Positions 1 through 8,286 are shown, counted from the first letter of the stretch. The stretch: 64,000 nt of DNA from Pseudomonadota bacterium (GCA_018241995.1 JAFECT010000003.1:558001-622000); one strand, 5' to 3'. The notes: generated from the letters alone by a model not told the origin. Numbers and translations are program-made.

Positions 1-2
1 CG

Positions 3-959
3 GCCAAGGGCTTCCTGCCTTCGATCGGCCCGCTCGACCACTTCCGCCTGCCCGAGGACATGGTCCGGGTCGACACCGGGGTCGAGGAGGGCGGCGAGGT
101 CAGCCAGTTCTACGACCCGATGATCGCCAAGCTGATCGCGTCCGGCGACACGCGCGAGGACGCGGCCCTGGTGCTGGCCGCCGCCTGCCGTGAGGTAGAG
201 GTCTGGCCCGTCCGCACCAACGCCGCCTTCCTGGCCCGCTGCCTGGAGCATCCGGACTTCCTGTCGGGTGAGGTCGACACCGGCTTCATCCCGGCGCGCC
301 AGGACGCCCTGGTCTCGGCCACGCCATCAGCCGACGCCTTCGTCGCCGCCCTGGCCCTGGCTGCGGAGGACGCCGCCGCCGCGCTCGGCCTGCCGTCGGA
401 AAGCGACCGCCTGTCGCCCTGGCAGGCCACGCCGGACGGCCTCTACGGCTTCCGACTGAACGCCGAGCCCAGCACCCATCATCGGGTCGAGGTCGCGGGC
501 GAGACCGTCACCGGCGGCGCCCGGCCCCTGGTCGAGGGCGAGTGGCGCTGGCTGGTCGAGCACGACGGCCGCTTCGAGGAGGCTTCGATCCAGTTCGAGC
601 AGGTGCTGGTAGGCGAGCGCCGCGCGTTGAGCTTCGTCCGCTCCGAGGACGGGGTGGTGCTGTTCGACGACGGCGCCGCCATCGAGGTGCGCGAAAGCGA
701 GATCGCCGGAGCCTCGGCAGGGTCCGCCGCCGTCTCCGATGGCTCGATCCGCTCGCCCATGCCCGGGAAGATCGTGGCCGTGCAGGTCGCCGCCGGCCAG
801 AGCGTCGAAAAGGGCCGCCCGCTGGTGGTGCTGGAAGCCATGAAGATGGAACATGCCCTGGCCGCACCGTTCGACGGGGTGGTGGCCGAACTCAACGCCA
901 AGGTCGGAGACCAGGTTGTCGACGGCGCGGTGCTGGTGAAGGTCGAGGCGGCCGGCTGA
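3..959 (+). CDS. Biotin-containing acyl-CoA carboxylase alpha subunit, probably 3-methylcrotonyl-CoA carboxylase (C-terminal part)
   Basis: This is the last 318 residues of a biotin carboxylase / biotin carrier fusion; the reading frame is open to the left edge, so the start lies outside the window. The first part is the end of the biotin carboxylase domain (FYDPMIAKLI region). A linker domain follows, and the C-terminal biotinyl domain carries the EAMKMEH motif, with the biotinylated Lys codon at 843-845. Enzymes of this build carboxylate 3-methylcrotonyl-CoA (leucine breakdown), propionyl-CoA or acetyl-CoA together with a separate carboxyltransferase subunit. The linker resembles the methylcrotonyl type, but the substrate cannot be fixed from this fragment, so no symbol is given. 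Confidence 0.85.
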   Translation, partial: AKGFLPSIGPLDHFRLPEDMVRVDTGVEEGGEVSQFYDPMIAKLIASGDTREDAALVLAAACREVEVWPVRTNAAFLARCLEHPDFLSGEVDTGFIPARQDALVSATPSADAFVAALALAAEDAAAALGLPSESDRLSPWQATPDGLYGFRLNAEPSTHHRVEVAGETVTGGARPLVEGEWRWLVEHDGRFEEASIQFEQVLVGERRALSFVRSEDGVVLFDDGAAIEVRESEIAGASAGSAAVSDGSIRSPMPGKIVAVQVAAGQSVEKGRPLVVLEAMKMEHALAAPFDGVVAELNAKVGDQVVDGAVLVKVEAAG

Positions 960-1059
960 CGGGCGCGACCACGGCTTGACCTGAATCAAGGCCATCTCGG
1001 CGCGAAGCCGCGTAGCCTGTCGCCCGGGCTGCTATTGGCGGCCGGGGGCTCTGACGCGG

Positions 1060-1182
1060 ATGATGGTCGCCTTGCTCCTGGCGGGGATCGCAATCCTGCT
1101 GTGGGCGATCTTCCCGCTGTTCCTGGACGCCCTGCGTAGGGCGGACGACCGCATGCGCCGGCGCGACAGGTTCCGCGACTAG
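1060..1182 (+). CDS. Small single-pass membrane protein (40 aa), hypothetical
   Basis: A 40-residue frame starts at two consecutive ATG codons. It has one hydrophobic segment (about residues 3-23, rich in Leu, Ala and Ile) followed by a strongly basic and acidic tail full of Arg and Asp. That is the usual layout of a small inner-membrane protein with its charged end in the cytoplasm. It fills most of the gap between the carboxylase gene and the DUF1489 gene on the same strand. No clear Shine-Dalgarno sequence precedes it, so translation is plausible but unproven. No family is recognised. Confidence 0.4.
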   Translation: MMVALLLAGIAILLWAIFPLFLDALRRADDRMRRRDRFRD

Positions 1183-1254
1183 CCGGACCAAAACCAAACG
1201 CATGCGACCTGCGAACCCCTTTCCGTCGAGGGCGGGCCCCACTAGCTTCCGGCC

Positions 1255-1665
1255 ATGGCGCTCAATCTGGTGAAATTGTGTGTCGGCGTGGACCGCGTCG
1301 AGCAGCTGACGAAATGGGGCCGCGAGGAGCGCGGGCGCGGCGGCGCTCCCATCGTGCACACCCGCCAGACGCCCAAGCGCGCCGCCGAGATTTTGGACGG
1401 TGGGTCGCTGTATTGGGTGATCAAGGGTGTGATCCTGTGCCGCCAGCCGATCGTGGGCATCACCACCATCGAGGAGGCGGCGCACAACCGCTGTGAGATC
1501 GAGCTCGACGTCTCGGTGATCCACACCTGCCCGGCGCCCCGGCGCGCCTTCCAGGGCTGGCGCTATTTCGAGGGCCGAGAGGTTCCGGCCGACCTTTCCA
1601 GCGCCGACGCGGAGGGCCTGCCGGTGGAGCTTGCGCGGGAGCTGCGCACGCTCGGGGCCTGGTAG
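1255..1665 (+). CDS. DUF1489 family protein
   Basis: A 136-residue cytoplasmic protein that resembles the alphaproteobacterial DUF1489 family: it starts MALNLVKLCVG, has a central GGSLYWVIKG segment and a conserved IEEAAH stretch. The length fits that family. The function is unknown. It stands alone between a small membrane ORF and the M48 protease gene, all on the same strand. The start is the ATG following a short GC-rich leader; no better upstream start is in frame. Confidence 0.8.
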   Translation: MALNLVKLCVGVDRVEQLTKWGREERGRGGAPIVHTRQTPKRAAEILDGGSLYWVIKGVILCRQPIVGITTIEEAAHNRCEIELDVSVIHTCPAPRRAFQGWRYFEGREVPADLSSADAEGLPVELARELRTLGAW

Positions 1666-1734
1666 GTCGGGGCGGCTCTCGACCCGGGACGGGTTTGCGG
1701 TCAATCTCCCCGCCAAATCTCGGGGGAGACATCA

Positions 1735-3030
1735 ATGGCCGGCTTCGATCCAGCCGCGGCGACGGCCGCGCACCTTTCCGCCATGTCGCCGCAGGCGATG
1801 GCCAAGGCGGTGGACTACACCCACCAGCAGCACTGGCTGCTGCTCGGCGGCGCCCTGGTCAGCATCCTGGTCGCCTGGATCATCCTGAAGACCGGTCTGT
1901 TGCGCCGTATCCAGGCGGGCATGGAGCGCAACAAGCCTCGCCCCGTCTCGACCTCTTTCGTCCTGCCCTTGGTCTACGCCGCGATCTCTGCGGTGCTCGG
2001 CCTGCCTTGGGCGATCTATTCCGGCTGGTGGGTCGAGAAGAAGTTCGGCCTCACCACCCAGCCCCTGGCCGGCTGGCTGAGCGAGCACCTGATCAAGGCC
2101 GTGATCGGCACGGTGGTGACGGCGCTGTTCTTCTGGGCGGTCTACGCCCTGCTCAGGCGCGCGCGGCGGACCTGGTGGCTGTGGGGCGGGGTGGTGGTGG
2201 CCCTGTTCGTGGGCGTGTTCTTCACCCTGGCGCCGCTCTATCTGGAGCCGATCTTCAACAAATACACCCCGGCGCCTCCGGGGCCGATGCGCGACGCGGT
2301 GGTGACGATGGCCAAGGCCAACCACGTGCCGTCCGACAAGATCTACATCTATAACGGCTCCAAGCAGTCGACCCGCTACACCGCCAATGTCTCCGGCATG
2401 TTCGGCTCCGCGCGGGTGGCGATGAGCGACACCATGACCGCCAAGGGCGCCGACGTGGCCGAGGTGCGCGGCGTGCTGGGCCATGAGATGGGCCACTATG
2501 TGCACCAGCACGGCCTGATCCTGATGGGCGGCTTCGGGGTCCTGGCGGCGGTGCTGTTCTGGCTGACCGGCGTGCTCTTCCCGGTGTTCGCCAGGCTTAT
2601 GGGCGCTAAGGGCGTGGCCGGCATCGCCGATCCGTCCGGTTTCCCGGTGCTGATGGCGACGCTGGCGGTGGTGCAGCTGATCGCCACCCCCGCGGCCAAC
2701 ACCCTGACCCGCTTCACCGAGGCAGACGCCGACGCCTTCTCCATGGAGGCCTCGCATGAGCCTGACGGCCTCTCCAAGGCCCTGGTCAAGACCGCCGAGT
2801 ATCGGGCGCCCAACCCGACCGCGCTGGAGGAGGTGCTGTTCTACGACCACCCCAGCGTCTCGCATCGGGTTCGCGCCGCGATGGACTGGAAAGCCAAGCA
2901 CCTGGAACTGGCCGAAAAGACCGCCGCCGAGGACGCAGCGCTGGAGGCCAAGGTCAAAGCCCAGGGCGCGCTGGAATCTGGCCCGGCTGCGGCTCCTGCC
3001 GGAACCCCGACGGCGGCGAAGAAGCCCTGA
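1735..3030 (+). CDS. M48 family metallopeptidase (Ste24/CAAX-protease-like)
   Basis: A 431-residue integral membrane zinc protease. The zinc motif HEMGH is at residues 250-254 and a likely third ligand, Glu329, lies in TEADADAF. Hydrophobic segments near residues 38-56, 75-95, 115-160 and 265-320 fit the multi-pass Ste24 build. In bacteria such enzymes cleave membrane or envelope proteins; the substrate here is unknown. The C-terminal 40 residues are rich in Ala, Pro and Lys and look disordered. A GGGGGAGA ribosome binding site sits just before the ATG, and a strong hairpin follows the stop codon. Confidence 0.9.
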   Translation: MAGFDPAAATAAHLSAMSPQAMAKAVDYTHQQHWLLLGGALVSILVAWIILKTGLLRRIQAGMERNKPRPVSTSFVLPLVYAAISAVLGLPWAIYSGWWVEKKFGLTTQPLAGWLSEHLIKAVIGTVVTALFFWAVYALLRRARRTWWLWGGVVVALFVGVFFTLAPLYLEPIFNKYTPAPPGPMRDAVVTMAKANHVPSDKIYIYNGSKQSTRYTANVSGMFGSARVAMSDTMTAKGADVAEVRGVLGHEMGHYVHQHGLILMGGFGVLAAVLFWLTGVLFPVFARLMGAKGVAGIADPSGFPVLMATLAVVQLIATPAANTLTRFTEADADAFSMEASHEPDGLSKALVKTAEYRAPNPTALEEVLFYDHPSVSHRVRAAMDWKAKHLELAEKTAAEDAALEAKVKAQGALESGPAAAPAGTPTAAKKP

Positions 3031-3037
3031 TCTTTGC

Positions 3038-3068
3038 ACCGGCGGCGGGTCGCAAACCCGCCGCCGGT
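3038..3068 (+). terminator. Hairpin terminator after the M48 protease gene
   Basis: A perfect 13-bp stem (ACCGGCGGCGGGT against its complement) with loop CGCAA lies 8 nt after the stop codon. There is no clear T-run after it, so it may work with Rho or act as a 3'-end stabiliser. Confidence 0.6.
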
Positions 3069-3266
3069 AAGGATTTGGGCGATGGCGAGGCGACCCCGCC
3101 ACAATTTGAACGCGACAAAATCGCCACGGTCGAACGCGTTCAGACAAGCGCGGCCGTTTATGACCGATCCTTCACTTGGGTTCCGCCCGGGGCCGCCTAA
3201 ATAGCGGTCAAGCCGTCAACAGCGGCCCGTCTCCTCCCCGAGACTCCAAGGTAAGGAAAAAAGACA

Positions 3267-3779
3267 ATGAAACTCGCTCTCGCCGCCGCGGCCGCCGCGG
3301 CGTTCGCCGTCGCTTCGCCCGTGCTCGCCGCTGACGCCCCGGCCATCAACTGGTACGGCAACGTCGGCTACTCGAACGTCGACACCTCGGGCCCGAACCT
3401 GAACAACATCACCGCCCGCGTCGGCGGCAAGACCACCTACTTCGGCGGCGAACTCGAAGCCTCCACCGGCCTCGGCGACACCACCGACGCCGGCGTGAAG
3501 TACAAGGTCCAGGACCAGATCGCCGCCTACGCGGTGGGCTTCTACCCGGTCGCCCCGAACGCCGACATCTTCGCCCGGGTCGGCTACGGCCGCACCGAGC
3601 TGAAGGGCACCTCGGGCGGCGTCAGCGCCACCGCCGGTGAGAACAGCTGGAACTACGGCGTCGGCGCCCAGTACTTCTGGGGCGCGAACGGCGTGCGCGG
3701 CGACTACACCTACATGGACTTCCAGAACAACGGCGGCCACGCCAACGCCTGGGGCGTGAGCTACGTCCGCAAGTTCTGA
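3267..3779 (+). CDS. Small outer-membrane beta-barrel protein, paralogue 1
   Basis: A 170-residue secreted protein. A signal peptide (MKLALAAA..., cleavage after VLAADA or nearby) is followed by alternating short strands rich in Tyr, Gly and Asn, and the chain ends ...SYVRKF with a terminal Phe typical of outer-membrane barrels. The size suggests an 8-stranded OmpA/OmpW-like barrel. It is one of three paralogues in this window (others at 3997 and 5879), sharing the N-terminal NWYGNVG/NTGWYVNLG motif and a NGVRGDYT motif near the C-terminus. AAGGAAA upstream is a reasonable ribosome binding site, and it has its own terminator. Confidence 0.8.
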   Translation: MKLALAAAAAAAFAVASPVLAADAPAINWYGNVGYSNVDTSGPNLNNITARVGGKTTYFGGELEASTGLGDTTDAGVKYKVQDQIAAYAVGFYPVAPNADIFARVGYGRTELKGTSGGVSATAGENSWNYGVGAQYFWGANGVRGDYTYMDFQNNGGHANAWGVSYVRKF

Positions 3780-3807
3780 TCCGTCAGAACGCGACCCACG
3801 ACAGCCG

Positions 3808-3838
3808 ACGGCGCGCTCCGCAAGGGGCGCGCCGTTTT
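3808..3838 (+). terminator. Rho-independent terminator after beta-barrel paralogue 1
   Basis: A 9-bp GC stem (ACGGCGCGC with GCGCGCCGT) is followed directly by a TTTT run. Confidence 0.8.
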
Positions 3839-3885
3839 CGTTGGGCCTGCCCACGCGACATATTTGCAACTTTTAGGTAGCAAAC

Positions 3886-3916
3886 TTGACCATATGTGCG
3901 TGCATATTGGTATAAA
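3886..3916 (+). promoter_or_regulatory. Candidate promoter with internal palindrome before beta-barrel paralogue 2
   Basis: The 3850-3935 stretch is strikingly AT-rich for this genome. It holds TTGACC (3886-3891) and TATAAA (3911-3916), 19 bp apart, slightly longer than the usual spacer. Between them lies an inverted repeat ATATG-6nt-CATAT (3892-3907) that could bind a regulator. This is read by eye only. Confidence 0.4.
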
Positions 3917-3996
3917 TGCTTTCTCTGCGGGCAAAATAGACTGAGAAGGGGCCAAGCCGCAGCCAAGGCGGCGACTCTCAAGTCGGGGATTATTCT

Positions 3997-4518
3997 ATGA
4001 AATTCGCTATCGCCGCCGCGGCCTTTGCCGCCGCCGCCATCGCTTCGCCCGTGTTCGCGGCCGACGCCGCCTCCAGCAACATCGGCTGGTACGGAAACAT
4101 CGGCGAGAACGTCAACCACTTCAGCGACGCTGACCTGACCTCCGCCACGGTTCGCCTCGGCGGTCGTTCGACCTACTGGGGCGTGGAAGCCGAGTACGCC
4201 ACCGGCACCTCGTCGAAGAACATCAGCGGCGTGTCGATGAAGATCAACAACCAGTACGCGGCCTATGTGGTCGGCTACCTGCCGATCAACAACGGCGACC
4301 TGTTCGCCCGTCTCGGCTACGGCCGCACCGCCTTCAAGGGATCGTTCGGCGGCCTGAGCGCCAACGACACCGAGAACGGCTACGCCTTCGGCCTCGGTGG
4401 CCAGTATTTCTTCAAGGGCGGCAAGAACGGCGTGCGCGGCGACTTCACCGCCCAGCACTTCGACCATCAGGACGGCGTGGAAGACGTCTTCAGCCTGGCC
4501 TACGTCCGCAAGTTCTGA
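3997..4518 (+). CDS. Small outer-membrane beta-barrel protein, paralogue 2
   Basis: 173 residues: a signal peptide (MKFAIAAAAFAAA..., cleavage near VFAADA) followed by a beta-rich domain with motifs NIGWYGNIG, LFARLGYGRT and NGVRGDFT, ending in AYVRKF. It is a clear paralogue of the protein at 3267 (almost the same order of motifs) and of the one at 5879. It probably forms an 8-stranded outer-membrane barrel; what it transports or binds is unknown. An AT-rich region with a candidate promoter precedes it, and a strong terminator separates it from the convergent ketosynthase gene. Confidence 0.8.
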   Translation: MKFAIAAAAFAAAAIASPVFAADAASSNIGWYGNIGENVNHFSDADLTSATVRLGGRSTYWGVEAEYATGTSSKNISGVSMKINNQYAAYVVGYLPINNGDLFARLGYGRTAFKGSFGGLSANDTENGYAFGLGGQYFFKGGKNGVRGDFTAQHFDHQDGVEDVFSLAYVRKF

Positions 4519-4545
4519 TCGAGTTCCTCCTCCTCAGAACCGCGG

Positions 4546-4579
4546 CGGCGCGCTCCGAAAGAGCGCGCCGTTTGCGTTT
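4546..4579 (+). terminator. Terminator between beta-barrel paralogue 2 and the ketosynthase gene
   Basis: A 10-bp stem CGGCGCGCTC / GAGCGCGCCG with loop CGAAA is followed by TTTGCGTTT. It lies between two convergent genes and could serve both. Confidence 0.7.
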
Positions 4580-4592
4580 CCGCGCCGGCTTC

Positions 4593-5708
4593 TCAGCGCT
4601 TGCGCACGAACACGGTGCCCGCCGAATAGCCCGCCCCGAAGGAGCAGATCAGGCCGAGGTCTCCGCTCTGCAGATCCTCGGAGTGCTTGTGGAAGGCGAT
4701 GATCGACCCGGCGGATGAGGTGTTGGCGTAATCGTCCAGGATCACGACGTTCTCTTCGCGCGTGGGCTCTCGGCCAAGCACGCGACGGCCGATCATCTCG
4801 TTCATGTTGATGTTGGCCTGGTGGAGCCACAGGCGCTTGAGCCGCTCGGTCTCGATCCCGAGGTCGGCCGCGTGTTCGACGATCATCTCCGAGACCATCG
4901 GCACCACCTCCTTAAACACCTTGCGTCCCTGTTGGACGAACAGCTTGTCGGGCAGGTCGCGGCCTTCCGGCGCGGCGCGGTTCAGGAAGCCGAAGTTGTT
5001 GCGGATGTTGTTGGAGAACTGCGTCTTCAGCCGCGCGCCCAGGATGTCCCAGCCGCCGTCGGCCTCGTCGGCCCGTTCAACGATCACGGCGGTGGCGACG
5101 TCGCCGAAGATGAAGTGGCTGTCGCGGTCGCGGAAGTTCAGGTGGCCGGAGCAGATCTCCGGATTGACCATCAGGACCGCGTCGCACGATCCGGTCGCCA
5201 CATAGTCGGCCGCGGTCTTGATGCCGAAGGTGGCTGAGGAGCAGGCCACGTTCATGTCGAAGGCGAAGCCGCCGAGGCCCAGCGCCTGCTGCACCTCGAT
5301 GGCCATGGCGGGGTAGGGGCGCTGCATGTTCGACGCCGCGCACAGCACCGCCCCGATGCGCGAAGCGGGCTTGCCCCAGCGTTCCAGCGCCTGCCTGGCC
5401 GCCTCGACCGCCATCTCGGCCAGGATCGAGAGCTCCTCGTTCGGGCGCTCGGGAATGATCGGCCGCATCAGCTCGGGATCGAGCACGCCGGACTTGTTCA
5501 CCACGTAGCGCGACTTCACGCCCGACGCCTTTTCGATGAACTCGACGGAGGACATCGGGATGGCTTCGGCGGCGCCTGAGGCGATGGCCTGGGCGTTCCT
5601 GGCGTTCTCCAATGTGGCCCAGGCGTTGAACGCTTCCACCAGTTCGGCGTTTGAAACCGCGTCAGGAGGTGTGAACAGGCCGGTGGAGGCTATGACGGCG
5701 TGGCGCAA
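4593..5708 (-). CDS. Beta-ketoacyl-ACP synthase III family protein (FabH-like)
   Basis: A 371-residue thiolase-fold condensing enzyme. The catalytic triad is visible: Cys156 in NVACSSATF, His296 in LWLHQANIN and Asn329 in DYANTSSAG. Enzymes of this type join an acyl-CoA starter to malonyl-ACP to begin a fatty-acid chain. At 371 residues it is longer than canonical FabH (about 320) and resembles the longer group that includes the Pseudomonas second FabH, which uses medium-chain acyl-CoA; the substrate is therefore uncertain. The start is a TTG preceded by GGAG at 6-nt spacing, with no in-frame ATG nearby. It is encoded alone, inserted between beta-barrel paralogues 2 and 3. Confidence 0.85.
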   Translation of the reverse strand: MRHAVIASTGLFTPPDAVSNAELVEAFNAWATLENARNAQAIASGAAEAIPMSSVEFIEKASGVKSRYVVNKSGVLDPELMRPIIPERPNEELSILAEMAVEAARQALERWGKPASRIGAVLCAASNMQRPYPAMAIEVQQALGLGGFAFDMNVACSSATFGIKTAADYVATGSCDAVLMVNPEICSGHLNFRDRDSHFIFGDVATAVIVERADEADGGWDILGARLKTQFSNNIRNNFGFLNRAAPEGRDLPDKLFVQQGRKVFKEVVPMVSEMIVEHAADLGIETERLKRLWLHQANINMNEMIGRRVLGREPTREENVVILDDYANTSSAGSIIAFHKHSEDLQSGDLGLICSFGAGYSAGTVFVRKR

Positions 5709-5878
5709 CGGGTGCTCCGGAGGGGTGCGGCTCGGGCGTCTTCCTTATCACGATGAAACATTGGCGCGCCAAGCGCCCGGATTTCGTCGCGGCAAGGTCG
5801 CCGGATGGTCGAAAGCGCCTGATCAAACCAAGCCGGGGGTGGGGGCCAAGTCGAACCGCACCACGGAGTACTCTTACA

Positions 5879-6421
5879 ATGAAAACCGTCCTCATCGCCG
5901 CCGGCGCCCTCGCGGGCGTCCTGTCCGTCGCCGCCCTCGCCAGCCCCGCCGCCGCCCAGGATGCGACCGCCAACACCGGCTGGTACGTGAACCTCGGGGC
6001 CTCCAGCCACGACAGCAATGGCGTCTCCAGCCTGGCCACCGTTGACGGCCGTGTCGGCTATCGCATCAACAACTGGCTCGCCGCCGAGGGCGAGGCCGGC
6101 TTCGGCGTGAACAAGAAGGACCTGGGCTCAGGCGTCGACGCCAAGATCAACAACCACGAGGGCGTCTATGCCGTGGGCCTTCTGCCCGTGAACCAGAACT
6201 TCGACCTGTTCGCCCGCGTCGGCTGGGCCCGCAACGATATCTCCGTCACCGGCGCCGGCCCCTCGACCATCCGCGGCAGCGCCGACGGCGTCAGCTATGG
6301 CGGCGGGGCCCAGTACTTCTTCGACAGCAAGAACGGCGTCCGGGGCGACTACACCCGCGACGACTTCAACCACGGCGACCATGCCAATGTGTGGGGCCTG
6401 AGCTACGTCCGCCGGTTCTAA
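5879..6421 (+). CDS. Small outer-membrane beta-barrel protein, paralogue 3
   Basis: 180 residues from the ATG at 5879; upstream in-frame ATG 5753 would add 42 residues ahead of an obvious signal peptide and is rejected. The mature part opens NTGWYVNLGASS and carries INNWLAAEGEAGFG, LFARVGWARND and NGVRGDYTRDD, ending in SYVRRF. It is the third member of the barrel family after those at 3267 and 3997 but the most diverged. GGAG lies about 10 nt before the start. Function is unknown beyond a likely outer-membrane location. Confidence 0.8.
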   Translation: MKTVLIAAGALAGVLSVAALASPAAAQDATANTGWYVNLGASSHDSNGVSSLATVDGRVGYRINNWLAAEGEAGFGVNKKDLGSGVDAKINNHEGVYAVGLLPVNQNFDLFARVGWARNDISVTGAGPSTIRGSADGVSYGGGAQYFFDSKNGVRGDYTRDDFNHGDHANVWGLSYVRRF

Positions 6422-6445
6422 CCGGCCAGACTGCCAAGACGAATG

Positions 6446-6479
6446 AAGGGGCGGGCGGCGTGAGCCTCCGCCCCTTTTT
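6446..6479 (+). terminator. Rho-independent terminator after beta-barrel paralogue 3
   Basis: The stem AAGGGGCGG / CCGCCCCTT is followed by TTTTT; it lies just before the end of the convergent lipid-kinase gene. Confidence 0.8.
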
Positions 6480-6500
6480 CGTGTGCATCGGCGAGGGGCG

Positions 6501-7439
6501 TTAGGCGTCGCGGTCGCGCTGCATCGGCGCCGACGCCAGGGCGCGGAAGGCTCGGGGCCGGACGTTGATCTGAATCTGGCGGCCGAAGGCGAAGAACTCG
6601 CCGTCCAGCATCGCCGTGATCGGCTCATTGGCCCAGATGCGGCCGGAGGCGAAGGGGTGCGCGCGCACGTTCGGCGCCTCGCGCCAGTCGCGGAACAGGT
6701 TGTTGATCGCCACCCGGACGCCGGCCCGGGCGTTCGGAAGGTCGAACACAGCCGCCTCCAGGGCGTCTTCGGTGGCGTAGGGCGCGCGTGAGCAGTTGGG
6801 GGAAATCAGCCCGATCACCGAACCCCGCCCAATCTCGGCGCCGAACTGATAGCCAAGCCGGATCCGGCGAGCGCGGCGAGAGGCTGAGACCGTGCGGCGG
6901 ACGGCCCGTCCGAGCCGGCGCGCTCGGATGGCTTCACGCGCTTGGCCAAGCAGCGCCGGCGCGCCCACGGTCGAACGGCAATAGAAGCTGCGTCCCTCGA
7001 TCTGGCCGCTGGACATCCACCTGACCGAGCCATGTTCCAGCGCCGCGCCGAGGGCCTCGCTCCAGGTGACGGCGCCGTAGAGCGCCCGGCCGAGCTTGTT
7101 GATCGTGCCGCCTGAAAGCGGCGCGACGACCGGCCCGTCGGGACCGCAGAGCTCGATGACCGAGCGGGCGGTGCCGTCGCCGCCCAGCACCACCACGAGG
7201 TCCGGATCACTGTCGATTGCGGTGCGCGCCATGGCCTCGAACCGGCCGGGCTCCAGGGCGGTGACCTGGTGGGAGAGGCCGAACTCGGCGAGCAGTCTGG
7301 CCAGTTCGTCGACCATGTCGGCGGTGACGCTGCCGGACGCGGGATTGACCAGGGCGCAAACGCGGCGGATCGACGGCCTTGCCTCAGCGACTGGCGTCTC
7401 GATCCCGTTCTCCGCAGCCCATGGCGCTGCGGGTCTCAC
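6501..7439 (-). CDS. Diacylglycerol kinase family protein (DAGK catalytic domain)
   Basis: 312 residues if read from the GTG at 7439. The N-terminal half is a DAGK/sphingosine-kinase-like nucleotide-binding domain with NPASG and the signature GGDGTA, followed by PLSGGTINKLG. The C-terminal half is the usual beta-sandwich (MLDGEFFAFGR). Relatives phosphorylate diacylglycerol or related lipids at the inner membrane. No ATG lies near the conserved N-terminus, so a GTG or TTG start is required. The open frame continues 155 codons further upstream, but that part lies over the GtrA gene and is antisense. It is divergent from the GtrA-like gene with only 42 bp between the starts. Confidence 0.75.
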   Translation of the reverse strand: MRPAAPWAAENGIETPVAEARPSIRRVCALVNPASGSVTADMVDELARLLAEFGLSHQVTALEPGRFEAMARTAIDSDPDLVVVLGGDGTARSVIELCGPDGPVVAPLSGGTINKLGRALYGAVTWSEALGAALEHGSVRWMSSGQIEGRSFYCRSTVGAPALLGQAREAIRARRLGRAVRRTVSASRRARRIRLGYQFGAEIGRGSVIGLISPNCSRAPYATEDALEAAVFDLPNARAGVRVAINNLFRDWREAPNVRAHPFASGRIWANEPITAMLDGEFFAFGRQIQINVRPRAFRALASAPMQRDRDA

Positions 7440-7481
7440 ACGCGCCGGCAACCGGCGCAGCCCCGCGACGTTCCGTGCTGC

Positions 7482-7991
7482 ATGGAAGACGTCGTCACCC
7501 CCGCTCCGCGCCGCCGGCGATTGCTGGCCAAGTTCACGGGCGCCGCCCTTATGGGCTTTGCGGCGAGCGCGCTCGCGCTCCACTTCGGGCTGGAGGCGGG
7601 ATTGCGCCCGTGGGGCGCGCGCCTCATCTCGCTGCTCTGCGCGATGCACGTGACCTTCCTGATCAACGGTCGCTTCGTGTTCAAGGCGCTGACCCGGCGC
7701 AAACTGTTCGGCCAGTGGGCCGCCTACATGGCCAACAGCTCGGTCGGAAATCTCTGCAACTACTGGGTCTTCATCACCCTGCAGGCGACGCACTGGCCAA
7801 TCGCCAGCGATCCTTACGTGGCCTTGCTGGCGGGCGCCGTCACCGCCTGGGCGATCAATTTCACCGGCGCGCGGTTCCTGGTATTCGGCGAACTCGGACG
7901 ACATCTTCGGGATCGGTGCCTCGCCGCCTTCAGCCGGCGGGCCCCCGGCCCCGTCCCGGAATCAGTCGAACGCGGATCGTCTCGCCCGTAA
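7482..7991 (+). CDS. GtrA-like membrane protein
   Basis: 169 residues from ATG 7482, with four hydrophobic segments (about residues 16-38, 44-62, 75-96, 105-130) typical of the GtrA family, which moves undecaprenyl-linked sugars or glycerophospholipid-type donors across the inner membrane. The motif FLINGRFVF in the second half of the fold is characteristic. It is divergent from the lipid kinase, suggesting a shared role in envelope lipid or glycan handling, but this is inference. The 3' end overlaps the convergent gene ending at 7930 by 62 bp; the last 30 residues are Arg/Pro-rich and may not be conserved. Confidence 0.75.
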   Translation: MEDVVTPAPRRRRLLAKFTGAALMGFAASALALHFGLEAGLRPWGARLISLLCAMHVTFLINGRFVFKALTRRKLFGQWAAYMANSSVGNLCNYWVFITLQATHWPIASDPYVALLAGAVTAWAINFTGARFLVFGELGRHLRDRCLAAFSRRAPGPVPESVERGSSRP

Positions 7992-8286
7992 CCGCGCGGG
8001 TGGTGAATTCGCTGCTGCTAGGGATCGCGGTGCAGTAGCCGAAGATGCCCCGCTTGAAGCAGACTTGGTTGCCTTTCAGGTTCCAGCGGCCGCTGTGGCG
8101 ATCGTGGCGGCGGCCCTCGGACACATAGGTGCCGTTGCGGTTCAGCCAAAGCTCGGCCTTGCGACCATCCGGATAGGTCGAGACGATAGTGCCGCTGAAA
8201 GCGCGCTCGAGCGAAAGCGGGATGGCGGCGGGGGCGGCCGCCCCGGCTCCGACGGTCAGGGCCAACAGGCCGGAAATCAGCAGCAT
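7930..8286 (-). CDS. Secreted hypothetical protein
   Basis: 118 residues from the ATG at 8286, preceded by a good GAGGT site. A signal peptide (MLLISGLLALTVGAGAAAP) is followed by a small domain containing SGTIVSTYPDGRKAELWLN, RHSGRWNL and NQVCFKRGIFGYC. The layout, a short repeat of beta strands with two Cys, fits a small periplasmic lipocalin-like fold, though no family is recognised. Its 3' end overlaps the end of the GtrA gene by 62 bp on the opposite strand. Confidence 0.65.
   Translation of the reverse strand: MLLISGLLALTVGAGAAAPAAIPLSLERAFSGTIVSTYPDGRKAELWLNRNGTYVSEGRRHDRHSGRWNLKGNQVCFKRGIFGYCTAIPSSSEFTTRAVTGETIRVRLIPGRGRGPAG

Noticed and set aside
1732..3147. A 471-codon open frame on the minus strand across the M48 protease gene.
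   Set aside because: It is antisense to a well-supported protease gene, rich in His, Arg and Gly as expected of a high-GC shadow frame, and has no recognisable domain.
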